From Piliocolobus tephrosceles (Eukaryota; Chordata; Mammalia; Primates; Cercopithecidae), in the NCBI RefSeq assembly GCF_002776525.5, contig NC_045443.1, positions 53,712,991-53,776,990 of the forward strand: DNA of 64,000 bases, read 5' to 3'. The position numbers were made by a program, and so were the translations under genes. Under the pieces are notes generated by a model. It searched no databases. It was given only the letters and a program-made list of their open reading frames with translations, and was not told the DNA's origin. Of this stretch, positions 1 to 11,400 are shown piece after piece; position 1 is the stretch's first letter, and each line of letters starts with the position of its first letter.

Positions 1-268
1 ATCCTTCACGGGGCGGCGGGGAGGGGGTTGGGAAAGCCCTGGCCTAAGGTGCGTCTGGGGCTCTTCCTTAGAGCTGGGGCTTGCCCATACTCAGGATCCC
101 GTGGTCGGCAGCCTCGCCAGCTGAGCCCTGTGCCCCCCGTCCCCCAGAGTCCTGTTTCCTCTCCTTCATCCCCAAAATGAGCAAAGGCTAGGCCCCACCC
201 CTGCTGAGTCAGCCAGGGAGGGAGTAGGCATCCCTCAGGCCTTCCCCGGGGCTGGTCCCCATACTCAC
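1..268 (-). other. BAZ2A: BAZ2A intron, 5' part
   Basis: On the minus strand this follows the GTGAGT donor that begins at 268. It is GC-rich and moderately CpG-containing, with no repeats and no second exon that I can recognise. The next coding exon of the gene would lie outside the window. Confidence 0.45.
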
Positions 269-366
269 CCATGTCAGGCTGGCGGGGCTCGAGGTTGGGA
301 CCACCCAGCTCCTCACTGTCCTTGGGCCCCGACTTCACGTGAAGGCTGGTGTTGGATCCTCCCAAA
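269..366 (-). CDS. BAZ2A: BAZ2A 5' exon carrying the start codon (mostly 5' UTR)
   Basis: On the minus strand a pyrimidine-rich tract ending in CAG (370-367) forms an acceptor, and ATGG|GTGAGT forms a donor after 269, giving a 98-base exon. The ATG at 272-270 is the first in-frame ATG, and the exon ends one base after it. BAZ2A (TIP5, the large subunit of the nucleolar remodelling complex NoRC that silences rDNA) begins Met-Glu-Met-Glu, which would fit an exon ending ATG-G joined to an exon beginning AA-ATG-GAG. That next exon is outside the window, so the assignment rests on gene order (BAZ2A is downstream of ATP5F1B on the same strand in human), the splice signals and this phase match. Only the first codon and one base of the second would be coding here. 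Confidence 0.5.
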
Positions 367-599
367 CTGTGAGCTGGGAACTAGCAACAATCAAAAAGCC
401 AGTGTATGCTTCCTGCGAACCACACAGCCTGAACTGCTGTAGGGTGATGTCCCTGTGTGACAGACTGGGTGGGGAGGGAGGAGGGAAGGGCGGGGCCTTC
501 TCTGGGTGGAGAGAGGGAGGAGGCGAGGACAGGGCAGACCAGGAGAAATATGGAGGAAGGTTAGAGCTGTGTTGACACTCCAGTGGCGTGGTAGAAGAG

Positions 600-1350
600 G
601 CGGGCAAAGGGGGAAGGAAATAAATAGTTGCAGCTACTGAGAGGGAGAAGGTTCTCGATAAACGCTGAAGGACGTGAACGTGTTGGGGGAAGGGGTGGAG
701 GGATGCAAAAGACCTTTAGGATTTCAGTTCCCAGGTCTGTATCGGTTGACGTGAGAAAACAAAGCAGAAAGGGCTGACCTGTACGCTAGGGCTTTTTCTA
801 CCACTCCAGAGTCAGGACCTAGAGGAAGTGTCCCCACCCCCATAACTCAGCATTTCCCCAAATCCAAGCTTTTCTGGGAGCAAACTGCCAGCACAAGCAG
901 CTCAGGGGCTCCACCTTCTGTCCAGATCATGACACAGGAGAGACTGCGGGAGAGGCTGCTGCCAAGGACGTCATAGGCAGATGGAAGGAAGCTTAGAGGC
1001 CCCTACTCCACCCCTGGCGCCGCGCCAAAAAGCCCTCCCCAACCTTCAGCCCCCAGGGGCCTCTGAATTGGGAGCTCAGCTTGTCCCCGCCCAGCTTCTA
1101 CCTAACTTGATGGCCTCAGCGGGTGGAGCTTATAGATGCAGGCTCCTCCCCAGGACAAAAGCCCCAGCTGGTCTGTAAACAGTCCTTAACTGAGAGCCAC
1201 ATCCCAGCAAATGGCCTTCATGGATTTGAAAATGGGATCAGAGTTCTTGCAGAGTCTCCAGTGCTACCGCGAGAGGGCAGTAGGATGAGTCTGGTCCCGG
1301 AAAAGAACACAAGGGGAACCCAATCTGACCTTGCAAGCTTCTTTTAAATT
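600..1350 (-). promoter_or_regulatory. BAZ2A: Probable BAZ2A promoter / upstream region
   Basis: Unique, moderately GC-rich DNA upstream of the BAZ2A exon. It contains an E2F-like element (minus TTTTTGGCGCGG, within 1020-1031) and a CRE-like TGACGTC on minus at 973-967. No TATA box is evident at a defined distance. The transcription start and first noncoding exon are not determined; the human intergenic spacing suggests a start near 850-900, but that is inference. Confidence 0.35.
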
Positions 1351-2034
1351 GAAATGGTGAAATATACCTTCTACCCCTGCACCTCTCAGTAGGCTAAAAT
1401 GAAAGGAAAATAACCTAACTTCATTAGTTTAGAAGCCCAAGCCAGCAACCCTGAAAATTGCTATTCCCTTGAGATTCTCTTTTCTGGACTTTCATAAGGG
1501 ATCTTCAGAGGGTGAACTAGGCCTCATATGCCTCTGCATAGCCTCAAGGAATCACAAGCAACTTTTATTTAGGCTTGCCCAAAATGTCAGCAAGTATTTC
1601 AGTACACTTTCTGAAGACATGAAGGCCTAACCAAGATGTAGAGAACCATTTCGATTCAATTTTAACAAAGATCAGTATTCATCACTATTTCTTGAAAATT
1701 CATTAAACTCAGATTAACCCCTGGAAATCGGTTACTTCTAAAACGAGTTTTTCCCAATATGCCCTTCAAAAAAGGCCTATTTTTAACCAAGTAGGGATGT
1801 GCCACATGGAATAGAGGCCAAAAAACACATCAATTTGTATTGAACTAAAGGCCCCAAACTGAGGCCCTACTAAGATCACACTACCTAAGGGAAACCCCAC
1901 GAGAAGTACGATTGCCCATCAACAAAAGAGAATGGCTAGTTTTAAGGACCGATTTCAAACATACATGGCCCACTTCAAGCTGAACCTGCTTCTTATAGCC
2001 ACTCTAAAAATCTAATTGTTGAAAATAGTGCTGG
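1351..2034. other. Unique spacer between BAZ2A promoter and ATP5F1B 3' end
   Basis: AT-richer DNA with no coding-looking frame, no Alu and no RNA motif that I recognise. Confidence 0.5.
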
Positions 2035-2165
2035 TGATGTGAGACTGCATACACCTGTAGCCCCAGCTACTCAGGAGACTGAGGTAGGAGATCTCAAGCC
2101 CAGGAGTCGGAGACCAGTCTTGGCAATACAGCCAGACACCGTGTCTCTCAAAGTAAAACTAAATA
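2035..2165 (+). repeat. Old Alu-arm fragment
   Basis: Contains the Alu string for 'cagctactcaggag', then an arm ending in a degenerate A-rich tail. It is strongly diverged and only one arm long, so it is a free-arm monomer or old AluJ fragment. Confidence 0.6.
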
Positions 2166-2219
2166 CATAACCCTTGAGTGTTGACTATGTTGTGAGAACC
2201 AAGAGAATCAGACAAATTC

Positions 2220-2364
2220 TGAGGGGTGTACATTTTATTGGAAACCTTAAATACCGTTCAGACAGAATATAGCTTCAATCAAGGCTCTTGTGCAGCCAAC
2301 ACAGATAAATGAAGCTTTTTGGGTTAGGGGCAAGGAGAGGGAGAGTACAGAGGACAAGGACCCC
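2220..2364 (-). other. ATP5F1B: ATP5F1B 3' UTR
   Basis: Runs from the stop codon to a canonical AATAAA on minus (2239-2234), with cleavage expected about 15-20 bases beyond it. The UTR is about 145 bases, unusually compact. In the literature the beta-F1-ATPase 3' UTR is a translational control and mRNA localisation element bound by several RNA-binding proteins; the sequence here shows only its position and poly(A) signal. Confidence 0.85.
2234..2239 (-). terminator. ATP5F1B: ATP5F1B poly(A) signal AATAAA
   Basis: Perfect hexamer on the minus strand about 125 bases after the stop codon. It is the only good candidate before the unique spacer. Confidence 0.85.
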
Positions 2365-2465
2365 TCACGACGCATGCTCTTCAGCCAGCTTATCAGCTTT
2401 TGCCACAGCTTCTTCAATGGGTCCCACCATATAGAAGGCCTGTTCTGGGAGATGGTCATATTCAC
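2365..2465 (-). CDS. ATP5F1B: ATP5F1B exon 10 (residues 498-529, stop)
   Basis: Encodes the C-terminal helical tail from EYDHLPEQ to KLAEEHAS and a TGA/TAA-class stop. The acceptor is CATACAG|GTGAA; the first two bases complete Gly497. Confidence 0.95.
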
Positions 2466-5400
2466 CTGTATGACGGGGGGAAAAAAAAGTAAGAAGTGGA
2501 GGGATATCAATTTTCTGCATCGTGTAACATTCCTTACCACTTGAGGCCATCAGTTAGAATGTGATGACTTAATGTCATCTTAGAAAGCTTAAATTTCCGG
2601 CCGGGCGCGGTGGCTCAAGCCTGTAATCCCAGCACTTTGGGAGGCCGAGACGGGCGGATCACGAGGTCAGGAGATCGAGACCATCCTGGTCTACACGGTG
2701 AAACCCCGTCTCTACTAAAAATACAAAAACTAGCCGGGCGAGGTGGCGGGCGCCTGTAGTCCCAGCTACTCCGGAGGCTGAGGCAGGAGAATGGCGTAAA
2801 CCCGGGAGGCGGAGCTTGCAGTGAGCTGTGATCCGGCCACTGCACTCCAGCCCGGGCGACAGAGCAAGACTCCGTCTCAAAAAAAAAAAAAAAAAAAAAA
2901 GAAAGCTTAAATTTCCCTCACAAATCAAATTCACAAGACATGATACAGTAAGAATTAAGAACACATGGGTCAGGCATGGTGGCTCACACCTGTAATCCCA
3001 GCACTTTGGGAGGCCAAGGGGGGCGGATCACCTAAGGTCAGGAGTTTGAGACAAGTATGGCCAACATGGTGAAACCCCATGGCTACTAAAAATACAAAAA
3101 TTATGCATGGTGGCATGTGCCTGTAATCCCAGCTACTTGGATGGTTGAGGCTGGAGCATCACCTGAACCTGGGAGGTGGAGGTTGCAGTCAGTCAAGATT
3201 GCACCAATGTACTCCAACCTAGGCGACAGAGACTCAGTCTCAAAAAATACGTATAAAATAAAAGGGAGCTAAAGAATCAAGTAACAAACCACACTCAAAT
3301 TAAATGTAGAGTATTTTCTTTTTGAGACAGAGTCTTTCTCTGTCCCCCAGGCTGGAGTGCAGTGGCGCAATCTCAGCGCACTGCAAGCTCTGCCTCCCGG
3401 GTTCACGCCATTCTCCTGCCTCAGCCTCCCCTACAGGTGCTGGCCTCCACGCCCGGCTAATTTTTTTGTATTTTTGGTAGATACGGGATTTCACCGTTAG
3501 CCAGGATGGTCTCAATCTCCCGACCTCATGATCCGCCTGGCTTGGCCTCCCAAAGTGCTGGGATTATAGGTGTGAGCCACCGCGTCCAGTCATGTATTTT
3601 CAAACAAAATTAATGGGAAAGTTTGTTTTTTAAATTAAAAACATAATTAGGCATAGTATATTATATATTGCTTGATGGTTATTGGAATGGGACCACAGCA
3701 CAGTAAACATTCAAGATTTTGGCTTTTCTGTGATCTTATGTTCAGCTTGGTACTCAAAATCTCACCTGCCAAAATCTGCTGGAATCCTTTGATGGTCTCC
3801 TTCAGGGGTACCAGCTTCCCCATATGACCTGTGAAGACCTCAGCAACCTGGAATGGCTGAGACAAAAAACGCTGTATTTTCCGTGCACGGGACACGGTCA
3901 ACTTGTCTTCCTCAGAAAGTTCATCCATACCCAGGATGGCAATGATATCCTGGAGGGATTTGTAGTCCTATGAGAAAAAAGAAGCCTGAGTTAAGTACTC
4001 TCATTCCTTTAATTTGGACAAGCTAACAAAGGGAAAGTTACATGCTAGGGGGCAGAGAGGGTGGTGGTGGTATGAGGAACCTCAGCCAAGAAAGATTAGT
4101 GTCTTTCTTGTTCTCCATAGTCCTAGTTTGGTGCCGTTAGAAAAATACTGCATTCCAACGGGTGTGGTGGCTCATGCCTGTAATCCCAGTACTTTGAGAG
4201 GCTGAGGTGGGCAGATCACAAGGTCAAGAGTTCAAGACCAGCCTGACCAACTGGTGAAACCGTCTCTACTAAAAATAGAAAAATTAGGCCGGGCGCGGTG
4301 GCTCAAGCCTGTAATCCCAGCACTTTGGGAGGCCGAGACGGGCGGATCACGAGGTCAGGAGATCGAGACCATCCTGGCTAACACGGTGAAACCCCGTCTC
4401 TATTAAAAATACAAAAAAAACTAGCCGGGCGAGGTGGCGGGCGCCTGTAGTCCCAGCTGCTTGGGAGGCTGAGGCAGGAGAATGGCGTAAACCCAGGAGG
4501 CAGAGCTTGCAGTGAGCTGAGATCCGGCCACTGCACCCCAGTCCGGGTGACAGAGCGAGACTCCGCCTCAAAAAAAAAAAAAGAAAAATTAGCTGGGCAT
4601 GGTGGCGCGCGCCTGTAATCCCAGGTACTCAGGAGGCTGAGGCAGGAGAATCGCTTGAACCTGGGAGGCGGAGGTTGCAGTGAGCCAAGATGGCGCCACT
4701 GCACTCCAGCTTCAGCGACAGAGACTCCATCTCAAATAAAAAAAGAAAAATATTGCATGCCACAGCGTTAAGTACCTGGAAACTCAAGAGACCTCATTAG
4801 CTCTCACTAGCAATTGCTAGCCTCAACTTTCCTTGCTCCAAAACAAATCACACAAATCACTAAGAAAGATCTAGTCCTCATACAGTCCCCACAACCCCTC
4901 TTTTTAACTTTCCGGACAGCGATCCCACATAGTAATATACTCACCTGCAGGATTTTTTGCACCCCACGGGCAACATCGTAATGCTCACTGCCAACAATGT
5001 TGGGATCCATGATGCGAGAGGTGGAGTCTAGAGGATCCACAGCTGGATAGATGCCCAGTTCAGCAATGGCACGTGACAGTACAGTGGTAGCATCCAAATG
5101 GGCAAACGTAGTAGCAGGAGCAGGATCAGTCAAGTCATCAGCAGGCACATAAATAGCCTAAAATGAGATCCCATGAAGCACAGCAGGAACCAAAGTAAAT
5201 TTTTTTTTGTTTTAAAAGTATCTTTTCTTTTTTTTTTTTTTTTTTTTTTGAGACGGAGTCTTGCTCTGTCACCCAGGCTGGAGTGCAGTGGCCGGATCTC
5301 AGCTCACTGCAAGCTCCACCTCCCGGGTTTACGCCATTCTCCTGCCCCAGCCTCCGGAGCAGCTGGGACTACAGGCGTCCACCACCTCGCCCGGCTAGTT

Positions 5401-8400
5401 TTTTGTATTTTTAGTAGAGACAGGGTTTCACCGTGTTAGCCAGGATGGTCTCGATCTCCTGACCTCGTGATCCGCCCGTCTCGGCCTCCCAAAGTGCTGG
5501 GATTACAGGCTTGAGCCACCACGCCCGGCCAAAAGTATCTTTTTTTTTGAGACAGGGTCTCGCTCTGTCGCCTAGGCTGGAGTGCAGTGATGCAATCTCG
5601 GCTCACTGCAACCTCTGCCTCCCGGATTCAAGCAATTCTCTGCCTCAGCTTCCCGAGTGGCTGGGACTACAGGTGCCCGCCACCACATCCGGCTAATTTT
5701 TTTGTACTTTTAGTAGAGATGGGGTTTCACCATCTTGGCCATGCTAGTCTTGAACTCCTGACCTCATGATCCACCTGCCTTGGCCTCCCAAAGTGCTGGG
5801 ATTATAGATGTCAGCCACCACGCCCAGGGAACCAAAGTAATTTTACTTAAGCCATCCTCCTTTCTGACGTATCTTTACCATCTCACTCCATTTAGCACTC
5901 CAAAGACCCTTCTTACCACCCCAATACCTGCTGAATAAGCTGACAGATTATCTGGTCTCTCAGCCATGATGGAAGAATTTTTAATATCATTCTTTTTGTT
6001 CTTCATCTTGTATTTTAACTCTGTTTTAATAATACACACTTTTAGAATTAAAAACAAGAGGCTGGGGGTGGGGCATGGTGGCTTACGCCTGTAAAACCAG
6101 CACTTTGGGAGACCAAGGCAGACAGATCACGAGGTCAGTTCGAGACCAGCCTGACCAACATGGTAAAACCCCGTCTCTACTAAAAAAAAAAAAAAAATAC
6201 AGGCCGGGTGTGGTGGCTCAAGCCTGTAATCCCAGCACTTTGGGAGGCCGAGACGGGCGGATCACAAGGTCAGGAGATCGAGACCATCCTGGCTAACATG
6301 GTGAAACCCCGTCTCTACTACAAAACTAGCCGGGCGAGGTGGCGGGCACCTGTAGTCCCAGCTACTTGGGAGGCTGAGGCAGGAGAATGGCGTGAACCCG
6401 GGAGGCGGAGCTTGCAGTGAGCCAGGATCCGGCCACTACACTCCAGCCTGGGTGACAGAGCGAGACTCCGTCAAAAAAAAATTAGCCAGGCGTGGTGGCG
6501 CATGCCTGTAATCCCAACTACACAGGATGCTGAGGCAGGTGAATCGCTTGAACCTAGGAGGTGGAAGTTACAGTGAGCCAAGATCGTGCTGCAATCTGCA
6601 CTCTAGCCTAGGCGACAGACTGTCTCAAAAAGCCAGGCGCAGTGGCTCACGCCTGTAATCCCAACACTTTGGGAGGCTGAGTCGGGCAGATCACCTGAGG
6701 TCAGGAGTTCAAGATCAGCCTGACTAACATGGTGAAACCCCGTCTCTACTAAAAATACAAAAATTAACTGGGCCTGGTGTTGGGTGCCTATGATCCCTGC
6801 TACTCAGGAGGCTGAGACAAAGGAATCACTTGAATCCGGGAGGTGGAGGTTGCAGTGAGCCAAGATCGTGCCCACTGCACTCCAGCCTGGGCAATGAGAG
6901 TGAAACTCCATCTCAAAAAAAAAACAAAAAAGAATTAAAAACAAGAACAAAAAACTTCTTGCACAATAGTTCATTAAATTGAATTATAAAAAGTTCCTAC
7001 AGTTTAGCCACATTTTTACTATACATAATATTTATGTAATTTTACTATATATCCCATCTATATATATTTGAAAATGTATACTACATTAATGCAGTAAATT
7101 TTTTTTTTTTTGATGGAATATCGCTCTGTCACCCAGGCTGGAGTGCAGTGGTGCAACCTCAGCTCACCACAACCTCCTGCAACCTCCACCTCCCAAGTTC
7201 AAACAATTCTCCTGCCTCAGCCTCCCGAGAAGCTGGAACTACAGGCAAGTGCCACCACGCCCAGCTAATCTTTTGTATTTTTAGTAGAGATGGGGTTTCA
7301 CTGTGCTAGTCAGGATGGTCTCGATCTCCTGACCTCATGATCCACCTACCTTGGGCTCCCAAAGTGCTAGAATTATAGGCGTGAGCCACTGCACCCGGCC
7401 CTAATACAGTAAATATTTAATGCTGAGTTCCCATATAGCTCTGGACTCCCCTTACACTAGAAACCATTGCTTTGTGATTTACATTTAAATGTATACCTTC
7501 ATTTACGTTTTTTTTTTTTTTTTTTTTTTTGAGACAGAGTCTTACTCTGTCGCCCAAGCTGGAGTGCAGTGCCCCAATCTTGGCTCATTGCAACCTCCCG
7601 GATTCAAACGATTCTCCTGCCTCAGCCCCCCGACTAGCTGGGATTACTAGCACACGCCACTACGCCTGGCTAATTTTTTGTAGTTTTAGCAGAGACGGGG
7701 TTTCACTATGTTGGCCAAGCTGGTTTCGAACTCCTAACCTCAAGTGATTCGCCTGCCTCGGTCTCCCAAAGTGGTAAGATTACAGGCTTGAGCCACCCCG
7801 CCTGGCCTACCTTCAACTATTTTGGGTAGTTCTTAACCTTTTAGGGTCTTTAACATGCACACACACAGACTTTTACACATTATTCCAGGGAGCTCATGAA
7901 TCCCAGTTAACAGACCTTTTTGAGATGTAAATAACTAAGTTATTTATTTACTTATTTGAGACGGAGTCTCGCCTTGTTGCCCAGGCTGGAGTGCAATGGC
8001 GTGATCTTGGCTCACTGCAACCTCTGCCTCCGGGGTTCAAGCGATTCTCCTGCCTCAACCTCTGAGTAGCTGGGATTACAGGCGTCCGCCACCATGCCCG
8101 GCTAATTTTTTGTATCTTTAGTAAAGACAGGGTTTCACCATGTTGCCCAGGCTGGTCTCTAACTCCTGACCTCATGATCTGCCCACCTCGGCCTCACAAA
8201 ATGTTGGGATTACAGGCGTGAGCCACTGCGCCTGGCCCAATAAGTTTTATACATCTCTCTACATACATTTTTGTTTTTTTTAGATAGGGTCTCGCTTTGT
8301 TCCCCAGGCTGATCTCTCGGGCTCAAGCAATCTTCCCGCCTCAGCCTCCTTAGTAGCTGAGATGCACCACTGCACCCCGCCTTTCTACAAATCACATCTT

Positions 8401-11400
8401 CATCTATGTAATGTTTCTTACCTGTACAGAGGTGATAGATCCCTTCTTGGTAGTGGTAATTCTTTCCTGCATAGTACCCATGTCAGTGGCGAGGGTAGGC
8501 TGATAGCCCACAGCAGAAGGGATTCTGCCCAATAATGCAGACACCTAAAAGAAAAAAAGGTCTTAGGTGTCTACATCCTTAGCCTCATCTGAATAGCTCC
8601 AAAGAAAGGCCAAATGAACCAGGTCCTCTCAAGCTTCCCTCTTACCTCTGAACCAGCCTGGGTGAAGCGAAAGATATTATCAATAAATAGCAGTACATCT
8701 TGACCTTCTTGGTCTCTGAAGTATTCGGCCACAGTCAGTCCAGTAAGAGCTACCCGGGCACGAGCACCAGGTGGTTCATTCATTTGACCATATACCAGCG
8801 CTACCTGCAGTAATCATACATAATCGTAAAACCTGACAAAGGAGTAGAGAAGCCACATACGGAAGGTTCCTAAATCAGAGAAATGACCACAGATCCTTTC
8901 TCAGAAGGTGTCAACATTTTTGTGTGCAAGTTTCTTTTCCCTATTAGAGATGCAGTTCAAAACAAAAAAGACAGCTTCTTATATTACTAAGGCAAAACTA
9001 TAGTAGAAAGGAAATAAAAACCTATTCAAATTAAGTGAAAAGTACAAAATAGGCTTAGCTGAAACATATGTACCATGTCCAATTCACCCCTCCCAAAATT
9101 AGCTTTCAAATGATGGGACTGTCTACCAAAAAGAAAACCTGAAAATGTTATTTAATGTCAGTATCAAAGAGAATAGAAAATGTCCATTAGTGTATTGGAA
9201 GTTGGGGGGAAAACACTAACAGGTTTCCTTTGTAGGTCCTGGGACACTAAAATGAAAATATTAGAATTATTTTAAAAAGGAAAAAACCATTAAATAGAAA
9301 ATATAGAACATGGCTTCAGTTGGCAATAGTTTCCTGGCACAACTACCATGTGGACGTCACTCAGCTCAATGCTGACCTTAGAGGTGGCATCTTTTAAGTT
9401 GATAACACCAGATTCAATCATTTCATGGTATAAATCATTGCCTTCACGGGTCCTCTCACCAACACCAGCAAACACAGAGTAACCACCATGGGCTTTGGCG
9501 ACATTGTTGATTAACTCCATGATCAGTACAGTTTTGCCAACTCCGGCACCACCAAAAAGCCCTATAAGAGGTTGAAAAGAAAGAATACTTAAGAGTTCTG
9601 CTTTCCTAAATAAGCAAACTTCCAAAAAAGGAATTGCTTCCTTCCATCCTATTCCTTCTCAGAAACTGCATATGGCTTCAGCAAACTCAGAAGAATGAAA
9701 GAATGTACTCATCAGTGAGGAATAGATGTCAATATCCATTCGTAATAGTGTATGAGCTTTTCCTCCCATATTAGGTTTGGAAAATATGTATCCCTTAATA
9801 ACATACCAATTTTGCCACCCTTGGCATAGGGAGCTAGCAGATCCACAACCTTGATACCAGTCACCAGAATTTCCTGCTCAACACTCATTTCCATGAACTC
9901 TGGAGCCTCAGCATGAATGGCAGCAAATCTGTAAAAGTAGAAGAGAGGACTGGTATATATTCACCTTGTTGAAAGCAAATGATAATCTTATATATCCTTC
10001 CCTACCAACTCTCAAATCCATCCCTTTACTTAAGGAACCACAGTCTTATCCCCCCTTTGTTGTATAAATTAGATCAACTGTCATCCAGGATCTAACCCAA
10101 CTTTCTGCAATAAAGAAAATCATTATCTTAGGAAACAATAATCCCGTTCCCTTACATTAACTGTCATAAATTTTTCATTTTACTGAGCCTTAACAGCATT
10201 CCCTCACATAGCAATAGCAAATACAAAAACCTACAAGTTTTGGAGACTCCTAAACCTAAGCAGTGAAACCAAGTCTTAAAAATACTCAACTAGCCGGGCG
10301 CAGTGGGTCATGTCTGTTATCCCAGCACTTTGGGGGGCCGAGGTGGGTGGATCACCTGAAATCAGGAGTTCGAGATCAGCCTGGCCAACATGGTGAAACC
10401 CCATCTGTACTAAAAATACAAAAATTAGCCAGGCATGGTGGCATGCACCTGTAATCCCAGCTATTCAGGGGGCTGAGGCAGAAGAATCGCTTGAACCCAG
10501 GAGGTGGAGGTTGCAGTGAGTCGAGAGCAAAACTCCTTCTCAAGGAAAAAAAAAAAACCTCAAGTAGTAGGTTTTTGTCAATGAGAAATTCTGCATCCTA
10601 ATTTCTTAGTGCACTGTGTGATTTTAATAATCGAAGGTATCAGAAGACAAATTCTGCTTTATGAGAAGGTGTCACCTTAATGTGTAAAACTGCAAATAAC
10701 AGAAGTTTCTTTGTGCACAGATGCATTAAGAGCAACTTACTGTTTGGTTTTGATGGGACCTCTTTCATCAATAGGTTCTCCAATAACATTCATGATTCTG
10801 CCCAAAGTCTCAGGACCAACAGGAATTTTGATTGGTGCACCAGAATCCAGTACTTTCTGGCCTCTAACCAAGCCTTCCGTACCATCCATAGCAATAGTCC
10901 TTACTGTGCTCTCACCTGTTAGATACAGGCATTGCAGGGTTATACATAAGTAAAAATTGGTATCAAGACCTAAGTCGACCAAGACTCCTTCTCAGTACCT
11001 AAATGCGGCTTCAGCAAACTCAGAAGAACGAAAGTCATTTTGATAAAATCATCACAGAGGGAGACAGCTTGGTTTTTGGGATACTTGGACTACACAAGGT
11101 CTTTACTATTCCTAACAAATTCTACTTACCCAAATGCTGGGCCACCTCCAAAACCAGTCTGGTCTCCCTGCCTTGCACTTCCAGGGCATTTAAAATTGGT
11201 GGTAGTCCCTCATCAAACTGGACGTCCACCACTGCGCCAATGACCGCCACGATGCGCCCGGTGGCGGCGCCTGCTTTTGGCGAAGGAGATGTTTGCGCCG
11301 CATAGTCCCTGACTAACAGACAAAAGATATTGGAAGGAGCTGGGGTCAGTACAGTAAAAGCTTATCGGAAGCCAAGACTTACACAATAAGAGGAAAACAG

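Noticed and set aside
6..268. Continuation of the BAZ2A exon frame past 269 on minus
   Set aside because: A strong GTGAGT donor and the phase of the start codon fit splicing; the downstream residues look like intron.
8805..9376. A third intronic snoRNA in ATP5F1B intron 5
   Set aside because: No paired C and D boxes with a terminal stem found.
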